NCBI RefSeq assembly: GCF_900129875.1
Contig: NZ_FQXC01000001.1
Coordinates: 434,001-498,000, forward strand
Direction: 5' to 3'
Source: Marivita hallyeonensis
Lineage (GTDB): Bacteria > Pseudomonadota > Alphaproteobacteria > Rhodobacterales > Rhodobacteraceae
Length of the DNA: 64,000 nucleotides
Numbering within the stretch: position 1 is the stretch's first letter; each line of letters starts with the position of its first letter. The notes below the pieces were generated by a model. That model did not search any database, had not been told where the DNA came from, and saw nothing but the letters and a program-made list of their open reading frames with translations. This document shows positions 44,601 to 51,250 of the stretch, piece by piece. Position numbers and translations under genes: made by a program.

Positions 44601-45081
44601 CTGCGGTGCGGATGACGGGCTCCCCCAGCCGCTTGATCGCGCCGCGAAGATGGCCAACGGGACCTGGTTCTTCGTCCTGAAGCACTTTACCGGTGAGCAT
44701 CAGTGCCCAGGTCGATGCATTGACGAGGGGCGATGTGCTGGCGCCAAGGTGGCTTGCCCAGTCGGATGGTGCGATCTTGTCTTCGATAAGCGCGTCGATT
44801 GTCGCGGCGTCCGGCACGCGGAGCAAAGCCTCTGCCAGGCACATGAGCGCGATACCTTCATCGGTCGACAGACCGTATTCGCTCAGAAAGACATCCATCA
44901 AGCCGGGATGCGCATCTTCCCGGATTGCAGTCACCAACCGCTCCGCCTCTGCGCTGATTTCGTCGCGATCGGCCGTGGTCAAAGCGGCGAAGTCCCGAAG
45001 CGAACTGAGCGTTTCATGCTCGTCCGCATAAGTGTTGGCATCAATTCTTGTGCGCAGATCAGGTGTCGCGTCGCGTGGCAT
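41653..45081 (-). CDS. putA: Bifunctional proline dehydrogenase / L-glutamate gamma-semialdehyde dehydrogenase
   Basis: 1142 residues. N-terminal alpha domain and FAD-binding PRODH barrel (about 1-480, with GVWLVKGAYWD-like MVRLVKGAYWDTEIKRGQ), then P5C dehydrogenase (about 515-1010) with ISPWNFPLAIFTGQIAAALAAGN, ETGGLNAMIVDS and the catalytic Cys in SAGQRCSALRCLY, and a C-terminal domain. Oxidises proline to glutamate. The N-terminal ribbon-helix-helix repressor domain of enterobacterial PutA is absent, so regulation must come from elsewhere, most likely the divergent Lrp-type gene. Peripheral at the inner membrane. Confidence 0.97.
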   Translation of the reverse strand: MPRDATPDLRTRIDANTYADEHETLSSLRDFAALTTADRDEISAEAERLVTAIREDAHPGLMDVFLSEYGLSTDEGIALMCLAEALLRVPDAATIDALIEDKIAPSDWASHLGASTSPLVNASTWALMLTGKVLQDEEPGPVGHLRGAIKRLGEPVIRTAVGRAMKEMGAQFVLGETIQTAMSRAAKTEARGFTYSYDMLGEAARTEADARRYHLSYSRAISAIAEAATSKDIRDNPGISVKLSALHPRYEEMQRDTVLAEVVPRLRTLAQLARSAGIGLNVDAEEADRLSLSLDVIEEVLSEPSLKGWNGFGVVVQAYAQRAGNVIDWLHDLAERLDRKIMVRLVKGAYWDTEIKRGQVAGLPGFPVFTAKHHTDISYIANARRLLGMTDRIYPQFATHNAHTVSAILHMAKDKTAFEFQRLHGMGESLHNIVKDREGTRCRIYAPVGAHRDLLAYLVRRLLENGANSSFVNQIVDTDVPAKEVAADPFSQTSTVHLPTGPELFAPERPNSEGWDLTHRPTRQKIEVARAPFATAQWAATPRLSTDASGSGQTQSITNPARPDDVVGTVEWATVDQVTAACSAAKAWSVDASTRSAVLNRAADLYETHFGELFALLAREAGKTHQDAVAELREAVDFLRYYAARSDGAPPVGVFACISPWNFPLAIFTGQIAAALAAGNAVLAKSAEQTPLIADRAVALMHDAGVPRTALQLLPGAGDIGAALTSNPKVTGVAFTGSTETAQVIHRSIADHLDPGTPFIAETGGLNAMIVDSTALPEQAVQAIIESAFQSAGQRCSALRCLYIQDDIAQSFLEMLTGAMDALMLGDPWVYGTDVGPVIDEEARADIQTYIETAARDGRVLHQVSAPKTGYFVPPTLIRVNSIADMEREIFGPVLHVATFKAKDIDAVADAINATGYGLTFGLHTRIDDRVQHLSERVEAGNIYVNRNQIGAIVGSQPFGGEGLSGTGPKAGGPHYLDRFRAYPVDASHVDWTMVDSKDRLEKALRGDGKRVAQHSVSLPGPTGESNVLTTSPRGPVLCLGPGTDAAAVQSKAISDLGGIAVTSDGAIDPHWLKDLAPLSGVIWWGDPTDARALRTALAARNGPILPLVTGMPDVGHACSERHVCVDTTASGGNAQLLGGAA

Positions 45082-45092
45082 GGCAATCTCCG

Positions 45093-45114
45093 GTGATATA
45101 CCCTAGAATATCAC
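45093..45114. promoter_or_regulatory. Inverted repeat, candidate PutR operator
   Basis: GTGATAT-N8-ATATCAC, perfect 7-bp arms (8 of 9 if extended), in the 99-base gap between divergent putA and putR. AT-rich dyads of this kind suit Lrp/AsnC-family dimers. It lies 12 bases from the putA start, so binding would sit over the putA promoter/RBS region. Confidence 0.55.
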
Positions 45115-45180
45115 TGAAAATGCGGGATGAACGCCGGTTCACTGCGGTTAAGGCGCGACTTTGTACTGAAATTAACGGGA

Positions 45181-45663
45181 ATGACGGGACAAGTGAACAC
45201 AATTGATTTGGACGGGTTTGACACGGCGATTCTGCAAGAGCTTGCCCGGGACGGCCGGATCTCGATCACAGAGCTCTCGCGACGGATCGGCTTGTCCAAA
45301 TCGCCGACACAAGCGCGTTTGCGAAGGCTTGAAGAAGCCGGGGCGATCCGCGGCTATCGTGCGCTGCTAGATCCCATTCGCTTGGGCCTCGACCACATCG
45401 CTTTTGTCGAGGTGAAGATGACCCACACACGCGAGGCTGCTTTGGCCGAGTTCAACGAGGCACTTGCCAAGATCCCCGAGATTGAACAGGCGCATCTGAT
45501 CGCGGGTAACTTCGATTATCTTCTGAAGGTTCGCACCGCGAACATGCGCAGTTATCGCAGAGTGCTGGCCGAGAAGATCTCGACACTTCCGCACGTCGCG
45601 TCCACCTCCACCTACGTGGCGATGCAGGCCGTCAAAGAGGATGGTTTCGGGAACGTGACTTGA
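45181..45663 (+). CDS. putR: Lrp/AsnC family regulator, probable proline-utilisation activator
   Basis: 160 residues from ATG 45181 (MTGQVNTIDLDGFDTAIL); the frame extends 18 codons upstream with a second ATG at 45127. Winged HTH (ISITELSRRIGLSKSPTQARLRRLEEAGAIRGYRALLDP) plus RAM ligand domain with AGNFDYLLKVRT. Divergent arrangement with putA is the standard layout of alphaproteobacterial PutR, which activates putA in response to proline. The 22-bp dyad in between is the likely binding site. Confidence 0.9.
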   Translation: MTGQVNTIDLDGFDTAILQELARDGRISITELSRRIGLSKSPTQARLRRLEEAGAIRGYRALLDPIRLGLDHIAFVEVKMTHTREAALAEFNEALAKIPEIEQAHLIAGNFDYLLKVRTANMRSYRRVLAEKISTLPHVASTSTYVAMQAVKEDGFGNVT

Positions 45664-45694
45664 CCGTCCCGGCGCGCCATGGCCCAATTGACGC

Positions 45695-46240
45695 ATGCGA
45701 TTTTTCCTGACCATCCCATTCCTCGTCTCCGCCCAACTTGCGGTGGCCGATGGCTGTCCCGTCGCCCCGGATCACGAAGCAACGCTCGATAGTCTCTATG
45801 CCGAGATCCAAACCGCGCCGAACCAGATGGTGGCGCGAGGCATCTCGAACCAGATGTGGGAACTGTGGCTGGAAGCGCCCGACGAGCCGTCGCAGATGAT
45901 GCTCGACGCGGGCCTACGCGCGTTGCGCGTCGGAGACTATCTGCGCGCGTTGGATCAGTTGAACAAGCTTGTGTCCTACTGTCCCTTTTACGCCGAAGGC
46001 TACAACCAGCGGGCCTTTGTCCGGTACCTTAGCGGTGATTTCGAGGCAGTGCTCCCCGACCTTGACCAAGCTCTTGACATCAACCCACGGCACACGGGTG
46101 CCCTGACCGGAAAAGCGCTGACCCTGATGGCGCTGGACCGGGGCGACGAAGCGCAAGCCGTTTTGCGCGATGCGGTTGCATTGAACCCATGGCTCAGCGA
46201 GCGGGCGCTGCTGATCGAGCCGGAAGGTGATCCGCTCTGA
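45695..46240 (+). CDS. Exported TPR-like protein
   Basis: 181 residues. Signal peptide about 1-19 (FFLTIPFLVSAQLAVADG). Two to three tetratricopeptide-like helix pairs: AGLRALRVGDYLRALDQLNKLVSYCPFYAEGYNQRAFVRYLSGDFEAVLPDLDQALDINPRHTGALTGKALTL. Periplasmic scaffold of unknown partner; common in Rhodobacteraceae. Its stop is 80 bases before the tRNA-Leu gene. Confidence 0.85.
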   Translation: MRFFLTIPFLVSAQLAVADGCPVAPDHEATLDSLYAEIQTAPNQMVARGISNQMWELWLEAPDEPSQMMLDAGLRALRVGDYLRALDQLNKLVSYCPFYAEGYNQRAFVRYLSGDFEAVLPDLDQALDINPRHTGALTGKALTLMALDRGDEAQAVLRDAVALNPWLSERALLIEPEGDPL

Positions 46241-46320
46241 TCTGCGGGACTGCGCTGCGCTGACCAACACCGTCCAAACGGATTGTTTTCATCCGCCCAC
46301 CTCGCTAGGGATATCGCAGT

Positions 46321-46406
46321 GCGGGCGTGATGGAATGGTAGACATATCGGACTTAAAATCCGAAGGCCTTAGCGCCGTGTGGGTTCGAGTCCCACCGCCC
46401 GCACCA
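46321..46406 (+). tRNA. tRNA-Leu (anticodon UAA)
   Basis: 86 bases with acceptor stem GCGGGCG/CGCCCGC and encoded CCA. Anticodon loop CTTAAAA gives anticodon TAA (46354-46356), stem TCGGA/TCCGA; long variable arm (GCCTTAGCGC) of a type II tRNA; T arm GTGGGTTCGAGTCCCAC. It is followed after 139 bases by a broken tyrosine integrase, so its 3' end is the likely attachment site of an old integrative element. Confidence 0.97.
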
Positions 46407-46545
46407 ATAAGTTGTTCGCCAACGTTGACCTGTGTCGCCCTTTCAGGCCAGATGCCCATGAGAAAAAGGGCATTGGTGTCCACAGGCGTTCACGCGCGTC
46501 CGTGGCCATCACCCTCCAAGACGGGGGGCTGGCTGGGGGGCTGGC

Positions 46546-47754
46546 ATGAAAAACACGCTGACCGCGATAGCGATCAAGAAGGCAGGCGACGGCAAACTCT
46601 TCGACGGTGGCGGACTGACGCTGGTGAAAAAGAATGGCTCTGGAAAATGGGTGTATCGCTACACACACCTTGGAAAGCGCCGGGAAATGGGGCTGGGCGC
46701 TTGGCCGACCGTCGGTCTGGCCGATGTGCGTACGGCGCGCGATGGATGGGCGCAAGTGCTTGCGTCGGGACGCGACCCGATCACAGTACGGTCAGATCAA
46801 GAGGCGGAAGCCATCGCCTAGCGCGACAGGAGCGATCCTACGTTTGCAGAGCTCGTGGACATCGTATTCGAGGCAAAGAGAGACGGTTTACGAGGGGGTG
46901 GGACGCGCGGACGCTGGCGCAGCCCGCTGGACCGATTCATGATCCCGAAGCTTGGAAATATGCATGGATCGGAAATCACGGCGCGGGATGTGTCCGACGC
47001 GCTCAAGCCAATCTGGCGCACAAAGCACCCCACTGCAGAGAAGGCGATTCAACGCACGCGCATTGTGCTTCGCTCTGCCAAGCGCATGGGGTTTCCGACC
47101 GATCCCGATGTGGTGGACAGCGCCCAAGAGATACTTGGGATCGTCAACCACGTGGTCGAGCACTCGGCGCATGTCCCGTGGCTGGACATACCCGATCTCT
47201 ATTCGAACCTTCCAAACACTGTTGCTGGAGCCTGCAATCGCTGGCTCATTTTGACCGGGACCCGCATGATGGCTGGTCGCGGCGCAAGGGTGCCGGAGGT
47301 TGCAGACGATGTGTGGACGGTTCCTGCGGATCGCATGAAGGGCAAGGAGGGGCTGGTCGCGGACTTCCGCGTTCCGTTGTCAGAACCAGCAATGGAGATC
47401 GTCGAGCGTGCGCGGGAGTTTGGGCAGGACCACATCTTTCCATCGTTGCGCGGTCATGGTCCGATCACGGACGCCGCGGTCGAGAAGTGCTTGCGTCAGA
47501 TGAAGGTGGGCGGCACGCCGCACGGGTTTCGGACCTCGTTTCGAACCTGGGCGCAGGACATGGGGGTGTCATTCGACGTGGCGGAGGCGGTGCTTTCGCA
47601 TACGGTAGGCAACAAAGTCACCCGCGCCTATGCGCGCTCCGACCTTCTGGATCAGCGTCGCATCGTCATGGACGCCTGGGCGCGGTTCGTGACGGGCCAA
47701 GAGACGGTGCAATTACAGCGGGACGGCAACGTCATTCCAATGCAGCCGCACTAG
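46546..47754 (+). pseudogene. P4-type tyrosine integrase interrupted by an in-frame amber codon
   Basis: One frame of about 402 codons split by a single TAG at 46819-46821. The first part (91 residues) is the DUF4102/Arm-DNA-binding N-terminus (MKNTLTAIAIKKAGDGKLFDGGGLTLVKK... GLGAWPTVGLADVRTAR). The second part holds the core-binding domain and catalytic domain with TGTR, a PHGFRTSFR box (His-x-x-Arg), AEAVLSH (His) and AYARSD (Tyr), so all catalytic residues persist. Alignment suggests the lost codon was CAG (TAG differs by one base), reading IA-Q-RDRSDPTFAEL. Either a recent inactivation or an amber suppressed at low level. It lies directly downstream of tRNA-Leu, the usual position for this integrase group. 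Confidence 0.88.
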
Positions 47755-48676
47755 CGCAGACGCCGACGGCGCAACGTGCCAATGGTTTTCCATCTTGAAC
47801 CTGTTATTCCGATGTGCCGCTGTTTGGACGATAACGATACCAAACCTGAGGCGATCCGGGCGGAAACCGGACTTTCGCTACGGTTGCAGCTAGCTCATCA
47901 CATCATCTCGAGAGCAGCCATTCATGTTTGGTCTTGATCTGTGCTCAAACGAGGTGAATATCTGGGCCCATGTAGTTAATTCAGAAAAACGATATATCAT
48001 TCCACTAGCCAGGGTTTCAAAAGCCACTTTAGCGTTTGTGAAGCAACTTGCTTAAGTTTAGTTCGAATATGATCTGTTTAAAACAGCATTGAAATTCTCT
48101 TACGGCTGCCGGACCATAGTGGCGAATTGCCGTGGAGAGACTTAATTTGGACGCCGCTAACCGGAATTCTGTTGCATGTTCAGGCGTCGACCGCAATCGA
48201 GGACGTTACGTGGTGAAACGGTGGGCCCAACCAAGCCACCACGCTTGCACGGAACGAGCCTGCCGCGCCAGAAGGGATGACTCTTTCGTCCCTTCCTTTC
48301 CGGCGTGCTCTATCCGAGCGGTTTCTCTGGTGGCGACGAAAACCTGGCGGGTATGTCCTCTGCGCAGCGCGTATCCCTGCGCGAAAGCGATTTCGAAACG
48401 GCTTCTGGCTCGTCAGTGACACCGGAAAGTCTGTCGACTTTTTATACCACGATCTGGGTGATGGTACAACGTTCGACTTGTACTGGGAGAGTGATGGCAA
48501 GCGCAGACGCCTGCACGATCTGGAAGGCGTCGGATTTTCACCCGACGGAAGGTTTCTTTTGACCCTGAGTGACGAAGGCAGGGACTCCAAGCTCGTCCAA
48601 AACGAAATCGGCTTGCGCAGTAGAACGCTCGGGAAAGCATCGGTCCCCGCGCGTTGGTGCTGCTTGAAGAGGGTCG
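47755..48676. other. Gene-poor stretch behind the integrase
   Basis: About 920 bases, more AT-rich than the rest around 47.9-48.1 kb, with no convincing gene or RNA. From about 48380 to 48620 the plus frame beginning at 48277 encodes FWLVSDTGKSVDFLYHDLGDGTTFDLYWESDG and GVGFSPDGRFLLTLSDEG, which looks like a beta-propeller or similar extracellular fragment, but there is no acceptable start or ribosome-binding site; it is probably a decayed gene remnant. Confidence 0.4.
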
Positions 48677-49030
48677 CTAGCGCCGGATCAGCTTGATGAT
48701 CAGAAGCAAAATAATTGCCCCCAACAGCGGTGAGAGGATTGCCGCGATAGTGTTCCCACCAAAGGTCAGACCAAGTGCCGGAAACACGAAGCTGGCCAGT
48801 ATCGATCCGCCGATGCCAATCAGAACATCTTTCAGCAGCCCCGATCCGGAGCCTTTCACGATCATGCTGGCCAACCAGCCGACGATCGCGCCAATGACGA
48901 TGGCAATGCCAAGCCCGATCACAAGCCCCATGCCTGCGCCGATGGCTTCAGCGGTTTGTTCCTGCGCGAAGCCGGGGGATGCCGTCAGAGCAGCAGTGAC
49001 GACATAAAGGCCTTTAAGATCACGTCTCAT
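48677..49030 (-). CDS. GlsB/YeaQ/YmgE family membrane protein
   Basis: 117 residues. A cleavable signal (ALTASPGFAQ, about 1-22) precedes the GlsB/transglycosylase-associated core: three TM segments with GAIVGWLASMIVKGSGSGLLKDVLIGIGGSILASFV and a Gly-rich pattern. Small stress-induced inner-membrane proteins of unknown mechanism. First of three minus-strand envelope genes on the left side of the accessory region. Confidence 0.85.
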   Translation of the reverse strand: MRRDLKGLYVVTAALTASPGFAQEQTAEAIGAGMGLVIGLGIAIVIGAIVGWLASMIVKGSGSGLLKDVLIGIGGSILASFVFPALGLTFGGNTIAAILSPLLGAIILLLIIKLIRR

Positions 49031-49045
49031 GTTTGGCTCCTTGTG

Positions 49046-49315
49046 TTATTTTACGGCTCGGTTGCCCAGAAAACGGCAGATTGCCGACAGCAGAACCAAA
49101 TTGATCAACGGCGCCAAAGCCGCCAGCCAAGGCCAACTGCCTTCGGGGGCCGCGTCGATCAATCGGTTCCATGGCAAGCCGAGTGGCATCAAAAAGATGC
49201 CGGACAAGGGATCACGTTCTTGTCCGAAAAGCCCAAACTGACCGATCAGCAGCACCACAATGGCAAAGACCCAAAGCGCTGCGAACAAGCCAACAACGAT
49301 TTTGCAGAGTTTCAT
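49046..49315 (-). CDS. Small hypothetical membrane protein, 89 aa
   Basis: Two TM segments (about 5-27 and 62-83) around a hydrophilic loop with GLPWNRLIDAAPEGSWP. ATG 49315. Not recognised. Same strand and 15 bases upstream of the GlsB-like gene, probably co-transcribed with it. Confidence 0.55.
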   Translation of the reverse strand: MKLCKIVVGLFAALWVFAIVVLLIGQFGLFGQERDPLSGIFLMPLGLPWNRLIDAAPEGSWPWLAALAPLINLVLLSAICRFLGNRAVK

Positions 49316-49340
49316 TGGATTGTCGCCTTCACCTCTGACG

Positions 49341-49640
49341 TCACAACGTGCCCTCGTTCGTCAAAGAGGTAATGTCGGCGGTTGTTCCGTCGCTATAGCC
49401 AATGCAGCTCCAGCGTGCGCGCTGTGGGCCGACGCCTACGATCACCGTGGTTCCTGCTTGCGAAAACTCGGACGACATCAAAACGACGTCTGGATTGTTG
49501 GTCGATCTTGTTACGTCACGAAGACAAGCTTGCTCTTCGACGGAAGGCATGGAGGACGACGCGCCTCCGGTGTCTTCTACACAGGCACCAAGGGCCAAAA
49601 GGGCACTCAGGCTTGCAAACAGCTTGTGAGATTGGGTCAT
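49341..49640 (-). CDS. Small lipoprotein with EFSxA...YSDG domain, copy A
   Basis: 99 residues. Lipoprotein signal with lipobox LGAC (Cys20). Mature part EEQACLRDVTRSTNNPDVVLMSSEFSQAGTTVIVG... RWSCIGYSDGTTADITS. It shares the pattern Cys-x-x-D/Q-V/L ... SSEFSxAxTxV ... W-x-C-x-x-YSDGTxA with the neighbouring 202-residue protein, so the two are paralogous domains, with a likely disulfide between the conserved cysteines. No known family recognised. Same strand as the GlsB-like gene. Confidence 0.65.
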   Translation of the reverse strand: MTQSHKLFASLSALLALGACVEDTGGASSSMPSVEEQACLRDVTRSTNNPDVVLMSSEFSQAGTTVIVGVGPQRARWSCIGYSDGTTADITSLTNEGTL

Positions 49641-49670
49641 TTTCGTCGCCCGGTACTGTTGAAGGGGGGG

Positions 49671-50279
49671 TCATTCAATCCCGATAATCAGATTGTAACT
49701 CTGTTCCGAACCGGTCCGGTTGATCACTTCGATAACGTGGTCGCCGGACTGCCAGAGCTGCCCACGATATTCGAGGTCACCGCCGGTGCGCTCCAAAAGG
49801 AACGATCCGTCCGGATTAAAGATTTGATAGTCGAGCGTTGGACCATCTGCGGCGACGCGCGCGTGTAGGTCTTGTTCCGCAGCAGCTCCGATTACGTATT
49901 GCCGCGATGCGCCCGGTGCCAAAGTGTCGCTCAACTCGGTGCCCGAGGTACCAGCGTCAAATCTGACCTGTACGCGATCAGACGACCCGGCCATCGCACC
50001 GCCACCATCGTCCATCGCGCTCTCAATGCTCAATTCCGCGACCGTTCCGTCGGAGTAGGCAAGGCACCGCCATGTCGTTCCGCCGAGATCGCGCAACATG
50101 ACCAGTGTCGCGGCCTCGGAAAACTCTGAACTCAGCACTTCACCTGACTGACCATCCGGACCACCGACGACCCTGAGCTGATCAATACAGCCGTCAATCG
50201 CTTCCTGCTCTGCAGCGAACATCGGGCTTGCGACAATCACCAAAGCGACCGCAGAAGCGGTAAGGCCATTGTATGCCAT
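49671..50279 (-). CDS. Exported protein: EFSxA...YSDG domain fused to PliG/PPC-like domain, copy B
   Basis: 202 residues from ATG 50279 (MAYNGLTASAVALV). Signal peptide to about 23, then DGCIDQLRVV ... LSSEFSEAATLVMLRDLGGTTWRCLAYSDGTVAEL (paralogue of the lipoprotein at 49341), a Gly/Asp linker, and a C-terminal domain VRFDAGTSGTELSDTLAPGASRQYVIGA ... GQLWQSGDHVIEVINRTGSEQSYNLIIGIE that resembles the beta-sandwich of PliG (g-type lysozyme inhibitor) or pre-peptidase C-terminal domains. Periplasmic. A lysozyme-inhibitor role is possible but not shown; the first domain is unassigned. Confidence 0.65.
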   Translation of the reverse strand: MAYNGLTASAVALVIVASPMFAAEQEAIDGCIDQLRVVGGPDGQSGEVLSSEFSEAATLVMLRDLGGTTWRCLAYSDGTVAELSIESAMDDGGGAMAGSSDRVQVRFDAGTSGTELSDTLAPGASRQYVIGAAAEQDLHARVAADGPTLDYQIFNPDGSFLLERTGGDLEYRGQLWQSGDHVIEVINRTGSEQSYNLIIGIE

Positions 50280-50407
50280 GTCTGAACTCCTTTGATTGGC
50301 TGTTTCAAAGCGTAGCGACGGATTCAAATTCCAGCAAGTGTACACTTCTGGGTTGAGGGGTCGTCAAACTTCGGTATCGTTGACCCTAGGGAAAAAGGAG
50401 TGCCCCT

Positions 50408-50701
50408 ATGAAACGAGCCACAAAAATATCTGTCGTAGCGATTGTTTCTTTAACTGCCTGTGTCGAGCAAAGCGTGCCCGTGGGCCAGCCAGCGGTCGGC
50501 AGCAGCAGCGACCTTTCCGCGTTTGAGGGTGCCCGCGCAGGTCAGGCCGAAATGGGTATTCAGAACCTTGGATACGAACTCATCCGGACCGAAGGTTTGA
50601 CGGTGTTCTGGTTCAACCGCAGCACGGGTGCCTGCGCACGCATAATGACCTCTGAAGGCCGCTATTCCGATGTGACCATGCTCCCATCGGGTGATTGTTG
50701 A
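50408..50701 (+). CDS. Small lipoprotein, 97 aa
   Basis: Lipobox LTAC (Cys18). Mature part ends GIQNLGYELIRTEGLTVFWFNRSTGACARIMTSEGRYSDVTMLPSGDC, a compact domain with two cysteines, recalling but not clearly homologous to the YSDG domains on the opposite strand. AAGGAG 9 bases before ATG. Divergent from the copy B gene. Not recognised beyond lipoprotein. Confidence 0.6.
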   Translation: MKRATKISVVAIVSLTACVEQSVPVGQPAVGSSSDLSAFEGARAGQAEMGIQNLGYELIRTEGLTVFWFNRSTGACARIMTSEGRYSDVTMLPSGDC

Positions 50702-50748
50702 TGTGTCCATACCAGTAAAGCCAGGTTCAAATAGCTAAAGGAAAACCA

Positions 50749-50913
50749 ATGAAAAATGTTCTTGCTGTCTCCGCGTTCCTCGCTCTCTTGGCAGGATGCG
50801 TCCAAGAGCAGCCCTTCACGACAGAGGCCGATATTTCGGAATCCAACCGCGCATCCGAATGTCCGGTGGACGTGACTGAAGCGGATCGGGAAAACTACCC
50901 CGCATGTAATTGA
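50749..50913 (+). CDS. Very small lipoprotein, 54 aa
   Basis: Read directly: ATG 50749, TGA 50911-50913. MKNVLAVSAFLALLAGC gives a clear lipoprotein signal with lipobox LAGC; the mature 38 residues are acidic with three Cys (CVQEQ, ECPVD, PACN). AAAGGAAAA ribosome-binding site. 47 bases after the 97-aa lipoprotein gene, likely the same transcript. Unknown role. Confidence 0.6.
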   Translation: MKNVLAVSAFLALLAGCVQEQPFTTEADISESNRASECPVDVTEADRENYPACN

Positions 50914-51250
50914 TCGGACTGCTGTTTCAGGCGGCACAGATACGCTAGCCGACAAGACCAGAAGCTGAATCTGCCATGGAAGTCTGTCAGCTTATCGCAG
51001 GAATCGTTGGGGCAGTTTACCTCGTTGTCCTGTCGCTACTCCTGACCGACTCTTTTTGGCTTTGGTCAGGAGTAAAAGCAATTAGGTCATCGTTGCCCAT
51101 GCATGATTGCGAATTGAGGCAGCTGCCGAGGTTAGGTTATGCGCTCCAGTCGGACGTTGGAATTGGCTGAATCCTACCTCTCCAAAGTCGAGTGAAATTG
51201 CTCTTCCAAAGGTTGAGGCACCGCCCGTTTGAAAGGTCGAGGAACACACC
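50914..51250. other. Gene-free stretch before the S41 protease gene
   Basis: 337 bases. A 64-codon plus frame (50976-51170) begins with a hydrophobic stretch but continues poorly and has no ribosome-binding site; I see no other gene, RNA or strong hairpin. Confidence 0.4.

Noticed and set aside
46227-47798. 523-codon plus frame across tRNA-Leu and integrase
   Set aside because: Passes through the tRNA and has no homology-like pattern; the integrase frame is real.
50976-51170. 64-codon ORF with hydrophobic start
   Set aside because: No ribosome-binding site, C-terminal half looks random; not listed as a gene.
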